DNA of 64,000 bases from Loxodes magnus (taxonomy: Eukaryota > Ciliophora > Karyorelictea > Loxodida > Loxodidae), in contig CAMPDV010000258.1 in NCBI GenBank assembly GCA_946699065.1, positions 310,001-374,000 on the forward strand, written 5' to 3'. Positions 34,847 through 47,004 of this stretch are shown here, piece after piece. The notes beneath the pieces were generated by a model that was not told where the DNA came from, did not search any database, and saw only the letters and a list, made by a program, of their open reading frames with translations. Each line of letters starts with the position of its first letter. The stretch's first letter is position 1. The translations under genes were made by a program, and so were the position numbers.

Positions 34847-36493
34847 ATGCAACAGATGGCTTTTAGACCATGGCTAAGGAATAATTTTACCTAAAATACT
34901 TGAATTTAACCATATTTATGCTTATATTGAGTAAATATATTTTATCATAAGAACTAACAAATAGCATGTCCATGATCTAAGTAATAACTTTGAAGGAATC
35001 AATGGTCTATAGCAAACTGTAATTCCTAAAGAAAAATAGAATAACTAAAAAGATGTTCATAGCATAATAAAAATGAAACTTTTATGTAGAAATCACTTCG
35101 AACTGATTTGTCTTCATTATGCTTTTTCTACTCCTAAAAATAATGATAATATCAGCAAGTGAAGCACTCAAAAATAAAAAATAATAAATTTAAGTAATGC
35201 TTATAATAAAAATAATAACTAGACTAATATCTATCTGATTATTTAGAATGTCTTGAAGAAGATCATAATAAAACTAAACTTTAAATTAAAAATATAAGCA
35301 ATAAGTAAATATCAACTTATCTATTCTTATAAACGAGATAAAATTAATTCAATATGAAAGAATTCAGAAAATAGATAATTATAAATAATGCATGAATGTA
35401 TAGAGAGGCTAACAAAAAAGAAAATTAACTATAAGCGAAATGAGCATAATTATTCCTAAAAACTAAGAAGTTGCAAGAGATTTAATATGCTTCGTACAAA
35501 AATTTCGTCAAATAGATAAATAGAGATACCAAATAAATAATACTCTAGAATTTACATATCAAAACCAAGTTAAATAGATAAAATAATATATAACCAATTT
35601 AAAGGAATAGTATTAAAAAAAAGAAACATTTTTTTTGTTAATAAAACTAAAAACGGAAAGGAAATAAAGCTAAAGACTTAAATGATCATTAAAATAAAAA
35701 AAATAAATAGAAAATAATTTGAAACTAACCAAAAAAATTTAAAAAAATGAAACTAATGGATAAGAGATAGAAAACCAAAAGATTTAAAAAATATGTAATA
35801 ACCATGAAGAGGAAATCAATCTCTAGTTCTAGAATAAACAATCTATTTTAACAAGTAAAATATATATGCTTAGTTTGTAAGAATATTAATTATAAAAGAT
35901 TGTCTAACTAATAAAATATATAGGAAATATCAAATTAAAAATAAAGAATGTATTGTATAAAATGAAATAAAGCAGTAATAAAATTTAAATAACTTGTAAA
36001 TAAAAAGTTTAAATCTCAAGAAGTAAATACTAAAAGATAAACTAATATTTGAAGGATTCTCAAGAGATGTTACCTGTGCTAATCAAGATTCCATAATTAC
36101 AAGAGATGCAAGATATACAAGCAACAGATGAAGAGAAAAGCAAAGAAGTATGAAGAGAATTAACAAAAATTTATGTGATAATGGATGAAAGAATTTACAG
36201 AAAGAGAATTTTCCAATCGAGTTCCAGAACTCCGAAAAAACGGGGTAACCCGAACTTTTATTTTAAGCCTCCAGGAACGATCATTGGTTGGCAGTGGAAA
36301 TGAGGTTGAGATACCTCAAAGCAGCAAACACTTAATTTAGTATATATTATTATTATTCTAAAAGATAAAGAATGTAATATATCTAAATATTATTATGAAG
36401 TTATAACTTTTTTCATTTATATAATTGGAATGTAAGACAAATTTAATATATATCAAGGTCGTAATATATTACTAAAATCTAGTAGGTATATGA
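34847..36493 (+). CDS. Basic protein with CCHC zinc knuckle (retroelement Gag/ORF1-like)
   Basis: 548 residues from ATG at 34847 (MQQMAFRPWLRNNF) in one frame to UGA at 36491-36493. The first 100 residues contain several Trp from UGA (ACPWSKQQLWRNQW). The middle is very basic and Gln/Lys-rich. Residues ~408-421 form a perfect CX2CX4HX4C knuckle (CYLCQSRFHNYKRC). Then follows a charged helix (KAKKYEENQQKFMWQWMKEF) and a GC-richer C-terminal part (FSNRVPELRKNGVTRTF, SLVGSGNEVEIPQSS). Zinc knuckles of this spacing bind single-stranded nucleic acid in Gag and LINE ORF1 proteins, so a retroelement ORF1 is the best guess. No reverse transcriptase frame was found next to it. The last ~50 codons are low complexity, so the real stop may differ. 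Confidence 0.5.
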
Positions 36494-38840
36494 AATATAA
36501 AATAAAGATATAATAGTAATAAAAATTAAATTAAGTAATAAAATCTAGTTTTAGATAGTAGACTTTTAGATCTAAGGAAGTATTTTTGCATTACATAAGG
36601 TGATATTTTTAGAATATAGAAACTAAGATTTAAAAAAGAATGATAAAGTTTTAATTTAAGGGAGTAGATTATGCAACTAAATGCAGGAAATACTTTGATA
36701 GAGTTGGGTTGTAAACTTTAAGCAAAGAATACAGAATATTATAAGATCAGATATTTAATATTTATTTTAAAAAGAGAAAAAGTTATTTTAAATGAAGGTT
36801 GTGAAAAAATCTAATATTTCAGGGAGTATAAAATTAAAATTTTCTAGAGGACAAGATTCTAATATTAAGAATGTATAATTATTTAAATACTATGAAGGTG
36901 TGTAAGATTTAAGAAAAAAGAATGCAAATTGAAAGAACCCTAAGTTGTAACTTATTTTTAAAATGAAAGTGGCAATCTGAGGAGTTTAAAAGACAAAGAA
37001 TTTTATAAACTTTTGCTCTTATTTACCATAAATAAAAGAATTGATATTTTTCTACTTCCATGAAGTTATTAATTTTAAATCTTTAAATTAATAATTTTTA
37101 AATTACTTTTATTAATAGACTCATATTTAAAAGGCAGTGCTTGAGGATTTTGATAAAAAGGGATTTTCTCTCTTTTCATGAATTTAATCTGAAATTAAAA
37201 TGGAATTATGTAATGTTTCTTTTAGCATCTATTCAATTGTACAAATATTGGTTGAATGAAGATGATATACCTGAAAAAGTACTTAAAGAAGTCTACTAAT
37301 TTTGAAAGAACCCAAAGAGTCTATTCAAGAATAAAAATATGGATATAGAAGTAACTAAAATAGATAAAGAGGGAAGATATTAAAGATGCAAAATAAAGGA
37401 AATATAAGTAATTTTCCTTTTCTTAAGTATTTATCTTAAAGTCTATTTGATATATTCACTATAATTAAATTAAAGATTTAGGATATAAATTTATTTAATA
37501 GATATAATTCTTTCTCCATATGAATCATTTCTTTAGTTTAATAATTTGAAAGATAATTTTTATTTTTTAAGCATTAAATTTTATTTTAGTTCTAGAAGTA
37601 TTATTAAATAGATGCTATTCATTATATGAAAAAGTAGTGGAATGAAATACTTAGAAAACATAATTAAATTTCTGATAGATTAAAATTAAAATTTTAAAAT
37701 CCTGACTTAAGATTTAAGTGAAGAAGTATAAATAAAAGGTATCCTATAAGCATATTATATACATAAATAGGCTATATATAATTCATTAAGTTTATAATTT
37801 TATTTTAACTTTCATTTTGATTTTTTCTGATTTCTTCATATAATTCCTAAATCTAAAATATAAAACAGACCTTGAATCTCTTAATAGAATTTAATTATAT
37901 AAATTATGTGGATCTAGTGCTTTTTAATTGAAGGTTAGATCATTATTATATAAATTTTCTTTATTCTTTATATATCTCTTATTTATCTAGTTTAATTAAA
38001 GAATTTAGAACTCTTAAACTAACTAAAATTTTAAAGATATATTTATCATTAGTTTTCCTGCTTTATTAAAGTGACTACTTCTATAAAGTAAATAAAGTAT
38101 CATTCTTCTTTTTATAATTTTCTTATCTTTCAATCTGGTTTTGTATTATAAAGAATCATAAGCAAGCTTTATTTTGCTGTATAAAGGAATTAAATTTTTT
38201 TAAGTATAATCTAATTTAATAATTTTACCCATTTAAATTGAAAAATCTTTATAAGTTAATACTTTAAAAATTTAGATTCAATTTAATGTTCAATTATACC
38301 TAAAAGATCCTAATTATTATTTAAATAATTGAATCCTTTATGAAAATTGGTAAATGAAACTAATTTAATTCATTAATAAGTATTTTAGTTGAAGTATGTT
38401 TGAAAAAAGCTAAGAGGTTAGTTATTGATTTTTACATTTCAAGATGTTTAAAAATAATTCTTAAATGTATTTATTTAATCTACAACGACCTTTATTAAGA
38501 AAGTACTTAATTTATTTAAAAAATTATGGAAAATAGTAAGGATTATATAAATTAAAGGAGATTAGACTAATTAAAATTTAATGAAAAGCTAAGAAATTAT
38601 AATTAACTTAAATTTCAAAGTAAGAAAACATTAAGCAGAACTATTCCAAGCCTAATAAAAAAAGTAAGGAAATAAACCAAAAATAAAATCTAGTAACATC
38701 TTAGTTGATTATACTTAAATGAGAATTTTATTTAAAAAGCTAATAAAAATGAATAATAAATATAAATAAAAATATTATAAATTTTTAAAAGGGTTTTTAT
38801 CATACTTTTATTATATAGAATATATAATATTTCTTTAAAT
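36494..38840. other. AT-rich region; from ~37330 start of block copy 2
   Basis: No supported gene up to ~37260. A peptide NMDIEVTKIDKEGRYQRC near 37340 is homologous to sequence at 10670 and 63040, marking where copy 2 of the spacer block begins. The remainder is low complexity with partial matches to 10700-11160. Confidence 0.4.
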
Positions 38841-39350
38841 CCGCCATAGTTGTTCGAAGGTGAACAACAAGTTCATCTTCATCAGAGGTTGTGGAAGTTA
38901 AGTACCCATAATCGACTTTATGTCTTCCTCTGCTTTGGTTTGGCCTCGAGACATAAAATTCTTAGACCTTCGACGTTGGCTTGACTTGGTTTCGTTTATT
39001 TTTAATACTGGAACAAAAAGAAATAATATTGCGAGCTTCATCAGAGGTGGGGAATTTAAGTACCCATAATTGACACATGTCATCCTCTGCTTTGGTGATG
39101 CAATGAGACACAATCCTGCCATGTCCTTGGACCTCCAACAAGTAGAAAAGATTACGAGTATTCTAAAATTATATCAGTATTGAACATTTTTATCAGTACT
39201 GAATAATTTTACCAGTATTGAACAAGATTTATCAGTATCTGATAATTTTATCAGTAACAAACATTCTTGTCAGTATGAAACATTTTTTTAAAGAGTTGCG
39301 CACCAACGAGAGTGCTACGCGCTTTATAATCAAATTTATTTATTTATTAT
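38841..39350 (+). mobile_element. Dimeric SINE-like repeat, copy 3
   Basis: Full-length, sense plus: CCGCCATAGTTGTTCGAAGG start, monomer a, linker, monomer b, six minisatellite units, AAAGAGTTGCGC block, ATTT-rich tail. It differs from copies 1 and 2 mainly in the linker between monomers. Copy 1 of the block lacks it at the matching place near 11180. Confidence 0.75.
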
Positions 39351-42097
39351 TATTATTTAGGCTTCTAAAAGAGAAAATCTAAATAATTATATAGCTATTT
39401 CTCTTAATTTTTAAATTAATTTTATCCAAAATTTTTTGATCATTTTATGTGTTTTTTCTTTATTCAATTCTTTTCTTTTTATTAGAAAATATTTTTTGCT
39501 GTTAAAGTAGCTATTTTTTATTCTATCTGTATAAGTATGATTTAATAATTCAAATACTTAAAAAATTATTGCATATTCATGTTATATCTGAATTTTAAAG
39601 TTTTATTTTTAAGAAATTATTATTTATAGTTGTAGTGCTAGATGACTATCTTTCATTAACTTACCACTATCATTTTTTTATAAAATTGGGCAAAAGTTTA
39701 AAATATTCGATGAATAATGAAAAATATTAGGTAATAACGACTGTCTTTTATTTTAAAATTCAAAGATATAGATTTAATATACTTAAGTATATTTTCATAA
39801 AGGCTATTAATATTTTAAGAAACTTAGGAAAAAATGATTTTGGTTAATTTCTCTTTCTTATTTTTTTTCTTTTTTCTTTCAGATATTCTATCTTGATAAA
39901 TTTTTCAGTTAATCATTATTTTTCTACAACTTTATCAGGTCTTTGAACATGCTTGATTGGGAAATATTAATTAAAGCCGTCTCTAAGTCGAAACCTTATT
40001 TTAAAGTAGCTTTAGATAGAAATAAAATGATCTTCAAGACATAATCCCTTAAATCTTAAATACTGAATCATATTACAATATCTCGTATTTTAGCAGCTAT
40101 TTAATTCGTGTATTATACAAAGACAATCTCTGAACTTTCACCTAAAAGTGTTGATTTCGCTAATGATATTTTCTAACTAATCTAATTTAACTTATAGAGA
40201 AGTTTTTTTCAAAAATAAAAATCCTCTTTAGCACTTAAAAAATTTCTAAAATTTTGGCTTTTGCAACTAAACCTTCTAATAAAAGATTTGAAGATGCTAA
40301 TACAGATTTTCTACTTAATCAATCTTAAAAATATCCTACTATATTTTATTTAAATCTGTTTAGCTATTCCTTGATATTAATATCATTTTATAGATCTATA
40401 CAAAATGCTAATGAATTTTCTTAAAATTTTAAAGTATCTAAGTTAATTTTTCTTGCTTACTAGCAAGAAAAGCCAAATCTAATCTAGAATTTATTTTAGA
40501 ATATCAGTGATAATTTTATAGTAAATTGCTATACTTAACTTCGTAATCATTTAAAAGCAATCATTTCACATAAATAAATTAGAAATAATTGAATGTAGAA
40601 TTAAGATTTTCTGATGTTCATCTTATTTCTTTCTTTTTAATTAATACCAATTTCAAGTTTTATTTAGCATTTCATGTATAATTTTCTTAGAATAATTTCT
40701 GATCCAAACTCTTGGAAGGAAGCAGAAAATGTATTTTAAGCTACTATTCTAGTAAATTAAATGCTAGCTATTATAAAAGAAAATTGTATTTAGTAGAATT
40801 GCTTCATTTATCATTTTATTCCAATTTCTTAAAATTTCTCTACATTTTAGTTAATTTTAAAAGAGCTTAGACTTTAATTAAAGGAATTATATTTAGAAAA
40901 TGTAAGTTAGTATAAAGAGAAGGTAATATAAATGAAATAGGGGTATTTAATTTGAAGGTTATAATTTAGAGTTTGCTTTAAAAATAAAAACATACTAGAT
41001 AAGTATTAATGGATAAATGCTTTAAATAGTGCTAGAATATAAAATAAAGATATTTATTTACTTTCATCAAAATATTTAAATTCTTAATTAATATAAATTA
41101 GAGACTAATAAAAGGAATTATTTATTTATATATCTAAATGCTTTATTAAAGGAATTATGATACAATCTTCATAGTAATTTCATTGCTAACTATTTTCCGT
41201 AAGACATAGATGAAAGTTACTATGTAAAGCAATTTTATTAGTTCTTATTGATAGTTAAAGTAAAGGCTTTATATTTTGATATAATAGATTTGAATTTGTA
41301 CTAAATTAGAAATATAATTATTTAAATAGCCTCTATCTATGATATATCTCCTTTATATGCTATTAACTCTTAATTATTACTTAAATGTATGCTTTCTATT
41401 TATTCTTTAGAATTTATTTTCTTCAAGCATATTAATAAATATTGATTAAAGAAAAAAGCTTGGAAGCTGAGCTTTTTAAATATTCTATGTAAGTTTAATT
41501 TCATGAATATACACTAAAATTTGAAAGTTAAGAGAGGCAGATCTCTCATTTATTTAGATTAAGAAAACTTAATAAATCTTAGGAATTAGTTGTAATTATA
41601 GGTAGATATTTTTAGCATTAAGCATAAGTGAATAAAAAGAAATATTACAATTTAAGAATTATTATCTATTAGAATAAAAGAATCAGCTAGATAATAAACT
41701 TTCTTATTATACCCTTTATAACACTAAAATAGATATTTTATTTATATTAGCATTACCTTGCTATCTATAAAATACACTAAATAGGGTTTAAGATCTGTTA
41801 TACAACCTTTTGCCTATTTATTTTGGATTAATTATATTTTAGATATATCTTTATCTAACTATTTTATATAAACCCTTATAATTTATTATTTTTATTTATA
41901 TTTGGCTTGTTTCTATTTTTTTTAATTCTAAAAATTAAGAATAATTATGCTAGATCATTTTAAGATTAAGGTAGCTTTTCTCTTTTTACTAGAGAATTTT
42001 GAGTTATTAATCTTTTCATATATAAGACAATACAGCTTATTACTTAATATATTTAAAAATAGTTATTGTTTTATATAAAGAAACCGCCTATAGCATT
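39351..42097. other. AT-rich region paralogous to 11180-13894
   Basis: No supported gene. Many indels relative to copy 1, in contrast to the neighbouring channel gene, which argues that this DNA is not under coding constraint. Confidence 0.45.
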
Positions 42098-45000
42098 TCA
42101 AGAGTTTTCTTCTTTGCTCTCACTAATCTTCAAGTCTTAGAAAGATTATCCTTCACTCTATATAAATACTTACTTCTTTTATGCTGAGTTTCTAATCTAT
42201 CTCAGAACTAAATTTTTCTATAATTTCCTTATTTTTTTCCCAAATAATAATTTTTTCACAAGATAATTCTTAATTAGGGTCGTTAAAAGTGATGTCATTT
42301 CTTTTAATGTTTTAATTTTCGACAAAAGTATCTTCATTAAAAGAATTTAAATAATCTTAGCTTCGTTCTTTTCCACATTTTTACTAATTAAGCAAATTTT
42401 TCTAAACTAAATCCTATTTTATTTTCTTAATAGTTTGTTTGTACTTAGGGTTACTCTCTATATCGTAGTTTTGAATAACTTTGCTTAATTATTGCTATAT
42501 AAAAATCTTACTCTAGACATTTAGCTTAATTAGCTGCTATAATTTTATCTATATTATGTGTCTAATAAACTTAGCATTAAAGCTAATACAACGAAGCATA
42601 ATAAACAGATTAGAAGAAATACTCCATAAGCCGTGCCTTGCATTGATTAAAATCTTTAGCTGATATAATTTTCTTTATCACATCTATATCTATAGTCTAT
42701 GTCTAGTTTCGTATTTTGAATGCAGTTTTCAAAACTTTCAGGAAATAAGTCTTCACAGCCTAGCATATAAATGCTTATTAACCCATGCAAAAATAAACAG
42801 CTTGGAAGTATATTTAAGGCTTTTTAGTGGATATTTATTTAAGTGAATGTTTCCCATTTAAAATACCTCTTTAGTAAAAATTTTTCCGATAATAGCCTTA
42901 AAAGAGAAGCGCCAAAAACACAAAAGTTAAGGATAGGAATTCCTGTCGAATAAAGCTAAACAGCAAATATAATACTCAAAATATAAGCATAATTTAAAGA
43001 AATTATAATCTTAGGATTTATTTTTATTCAGCTGAGTCATTTACTTAATCTATTTTGTCTTCTTTGTATACTTTAAATTAACTTACTTAGAGGTCATTGC
43101 ACTAATAAATTTCATAAAGCTGGATAAAATATCAAAAAAAATAGTGTTAAAGTAATCTAGCGTCCAATGTCAATGTACCACATACGCTCAAAATCATCAT
43201 AATTATTACGTAAAGATTTGCTATTTGTATCTTTGTCTATCCAATAAGGTAATTAGGCATTTACAATAGTTTTCATCAACCCAACATTAAAAAATTCAAT
43301 GAAAAACACAATCGATAAGAAATTATGTGCTTCCTAAATACTCTCCTAAATTTGAAAATATTTAGAAATAAACTTTATAATTTTAAAGGAAATGAAATTT
43401 ACTATTATGATGAGTACAGAAGAAAAATACATCAAATTCTATTTAGTCATATAACGATCTACAAAATGCTAGCATCATCTCCCTATTTCGTTATTTTCAA
43501 ATGCATCTTTTTAATAAGAACATCAGCAAAAATAAGCATTTGATCCCTTTTCATAATTTTTTAAAGCTTCCTCAAAGGTATAAAAGTAGCTAAACTCTCT
43601 ACTTGTCCACATATTTTAGCAATCTGATAGACTCGGAAGTTCGTAATATTATTAATAGCTTAGCACCTAAAATATGCACAAGGAAATCATTGCAACAATA
43701 GATACTGAAAACATAAATAAAGATAACAACATCTTTTTTCTTCTTTTTATTTCAAGATTTTCAAATTTGATATCTTAAGGTTCTACCCAGTCATTATTTT
43801 AAACATGAAATTGGTCTATAAAACTTTGGAATTGTTAATCCTTTATTTAACATTTCTTATATCTCTAATATTATTTAAAAAGATTTTTACTATGTTCATG
43901 TTCAAAAACTACGAACACTACATTGTCATTTAACTCATCGTATAAATTTGTTTTTATGATGATAGAAAACATTTTTCTTCCTATTAAATCATTTTTAAAA
44001 CTTAGAAACTAAATCCTTTTTTAATTTGCTTCAAGAGTCTGAATTCTTTCGTTTATATTATGTTGCTTTTAATAAAGCCATATTAAGTTATTCGTTTTCT
44101 TTAAAACAATTATTTGATTAACTTTTCCAAATCAATTTTGCATAATTTGTCTGAGATTTTCAATGTCTATCTTTTATTCTTTCTTTAGTTTCAATTGCAC
44201 AGTAAAGTTAGAAGCTAACTTTCTTCTCTAGTTTCAATTCTAAATGAGTAACTTAAATCTGATTTTATAAAAGATAATTGAAAGTAGAAGAACTAGCTGA
44301 TTGATGATATCTACTATAATGATATCTTTCTTGAATTGATTATTATAGTCAATATATCCTTCTTCTAATTTCTCTTGCTAATGACTTGCTTTATATTAAT
44401 AATATTCTGTATCATTAAGCTTATTTTCATAGAAATAAACACTATCTTCATCCAATCATAATATTGATGATCCTGTAGTATATAAGTTAGTTATTGTGAT
44501 CTTATCAAAAAAACTAGATTGATAGTTGTTTAATCAACCGCTTCATTCTCCCCCTCTATAGTTATTTGCAATAGAAATTATGCTAATAGCACTCATAATT
44601 AAAAAAGTTAAACAGATAAATTTCAAGAAGTCAAAATAAAGATCTATCTAAAAAGTATTTTCGTCTTCATTTTTAAATCCTAAAACAAAGATTTTCCTTC
44701 AAGACCATTTAGGTTTTTAGGCATAATTTTAAAAGATTTGATTAGAATTTTCCATTTGAGAGGAATTATTTAATCTTTACTGTTTCATTCATTTCTTTTA
44801 AATACTTTTTTTGCCAGATTTTTTCCAAACTAAGTAGATAACTATTGCTGAAGAGATGGTAATTGAAGACAATATTAGACATAAAATACCATTTAAAGGA
44901 ATTTTTCTACGTGTATTATATACATTTTAATTATACCCTTATTTTAAATTTAAAATTTGAACGAATTTTTGCTATAAATAAGTATCAAAGGAGCCGCAAT

Positions 45001-45787
45001 CTCCATAATCTCAATTACATGCAGGAGTGAAGCATCCTCATTGGCAAAAAGTATCATTTTTAAAAGGAATGGGACAATAGCATGTATCTAAGCAGTCACC
45101 ATCATCTCAATTACATTGAATATTGTTACACTCGATATTACAATATCCATCTTACAACAAAAAGGCTATTTTATAAGTTTCGCAATTACATTCAACACCT
45201 CAGCATTCGTCACTATCCATGCCACAAGATGGATTGTTACATATTGTTTCACAATGTCCATTATTAGCTAAAAGAAAGCAAGCTGTCATATCTAAACAAT
45301 TTGATTACTCATTTCCATTACAATCTCCTTAGTCATAATTACATTCTGCATAATTACACTAAGGCTAACAAGCACCGTTTCCTAAATAATAGTTTTCACA
45401 TTGAGGCATACATTTTTGACAGTCTAAACCATCAAAATTGCATGCTTCAACTTAGCAAGGGATCTAGCAAATACTGTCATTTATTCAAGTTGAAGAGCAT
45501 CCTTCACTACATAAATCTTAACAATCTCCACCATCAAATTAGCACTCAGTCGAGTTACATTAAATATCGCAATATCCATTACCAATATTTAAAAAAAGGC
45601 ACAAATAATTGCATGTTCTACAATCCCCTCCATCCACCAAGCATTCATAATTAGAACATTACAACTAACAAGTCTGATCTTCAAGAAATGAATTATTGCA
45701 ACCGCTTCTGCACTATGACTCTACTTTCAAACTTAGCATGGAAAGCAATATTGGTATAAAAATCTATGCTTGGTTTATAATTTTCAT
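42098..45787 (-). CDS. LNR-repeat ectodomain fused to OSCA/TMEM63-type channel, copy 2
   Basis: 1229 residues, exactly the same length and frame as 13895-17584, with a signal peptide, the same Lin-12/Notch repeats (for example HCETICNN and CNWDDGDC type sites), eleven predicted helices and the terminal UGA at 42098-42100. By eye about 95% identical to copy 1. Substitutions are scattered and no net indel is present, while flanking DNA is full of indels. That contrast indicates purifying selection on both copies. A divergent segment near 45580-45640 falls in the first LNR repeats, suggesting faster change in the ectodomain. See copy 1 for domain positions. Confidence 0.85.
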
Positions 45788-46802
45788 ATTTATTAAGAAA
45801 ATAAAGTCTATTAAAAGTTAATATCATAGCTATATTTAAATCTTAACTAATAATAAACTTTTATATTTCTTTCAGCTTTATAACTATAAACAATAGAGAA
45901 TTTATGTTTACCTATTTTTTCTTGGATTTTTTTATTTTATTTAATTAGTTAACTTTAAAAATGTATAGTTGTAGAAAAATAACTAAAATTCCTAAACTAA
46001 TAAAAAAATTAACTAGGTATTCATATCAATCACTATTAACAAGGAATTATAAGAAAAATATAGTTAGAAATAATAGAATAGAAACATCAAAAAGATAGAT
46101 AAAAGCATAACATTTAATAATATTCTACATTCTAAATTCTTATTTATATAATTATTCTAATTTTATCTTGGCTACTCTTTAGAAAAATACCTTATATTAG
46201 ATTCAAATAAAATGTAGGATTATATGTTTTTAGCTTTTTGAATAAAATTTATAAAAGAACTGAAAAAATAAATTATTTGATAATATGAACTTGGAAATTT
46301 AAATTTAGTCGAAATCTTCCTACTATAAGAGAATGACAAGTGTTAAAAATTTATAAATCTAAATGTAAGAAGAAAGACCAAATAATATAAATGAGAAGGA
46401 AAATATTTCTTGCTTTTGCTTAAAAGCCTATTTAATAAATAAATTAAATAAAAACTAATGTAAAACTTAACTAAAGATAGTAAATTTAGAATTTATACTT
46501 TTAATAACTAAGTATATGAAATGATTTATTTTAAGAATTATTATTTAGTTTATATTTAGTTATTATTTTAATTATAAGGGCTATTATATAACAGATATCT
46601 TAAATTAAACATTGGCTAAATTGCTTTTCATTCTATTCATTATTTTAATTTTCTTTAAATTAAAATATAAATCAGGCCAATGTTTATGTTCATCTCATAA
46701 ACTAAGGAAATTAGCTTTTAATATTATAGTTAAATTTTATATTTTAAGAAAAATTTTTATTTAAAATTATATAAGCTTTAGTTAATTATTATGCTTATAT
46801 AA
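45788..46802. other. AT-rich upstream region of channel copy 2
   Basis: Matches 17585-18600 closely just upstream of the gene and less well further away. The closer conservation near the start codon is where a promoter would lie. No motif can be named. Confidence 0.4.
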
Positions 46803-47004
46803 TTCCCCAACTATTTATTAAATTAAATTTAAGTTATTCAGAGAAGTGATTGTTTTCTTAATAGTTTCCTACTCCCTATCCAACTAATAGTTACTTGAAC
46901 TCTTGGTGGTCTGTTCCTCCAGTCACTTTTAAGTCTTCGCAGTGGATTGCTCCGAATATTGCTTTTCTTCCTATAAATATTCCCACTGCTTCCCCAACTA
47001 TTTA
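46803..47004 (-). mobile_element. 187 bp insertion with 15 bp target-site duplication
   Basis: TTCCCCAACTATTTA occurs at 46803-46817 and again at 46990-47004. Copy 1 has a single related site (near 18620) with no intervening DNA, giving a clean empty site. The insert is GC-richer than its surroundings and on the minus strand reads as protein (AVGIFIGRKAIFGAIHCEDL, KVTGGTDHQEFKQLLVGQ), ending in an A/T-rich tail. A short 5'-truncated retrocopy is the simplest reading. The source gene is not identified. Confidence 0.65.

Noticed and set aside
36240-36330. Frame reading FKPPGTIIGWQWKWG, reminiscent of cytochrome oxidase subunit II
   Set aside because: It is out of frame with the zinc-knuckle ORF that runs through this region, and no other COX2 landmarks are present; a mitochondrial insertion is not supported.
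38898-39122. 74-residue minus-strand frame within the repeat
   Set aside because: Lies antisense in the two SINE monomers, is not kept open in copies 1 and 2, and has no coding composition.
39160-39290. Regular short repeats resembling a CRISPR-like array
   Set aside because: Units are adjacent, degenerate and without spacers; they are a minisatellite inside a SINE-like repeat in eukaryotic DNA.
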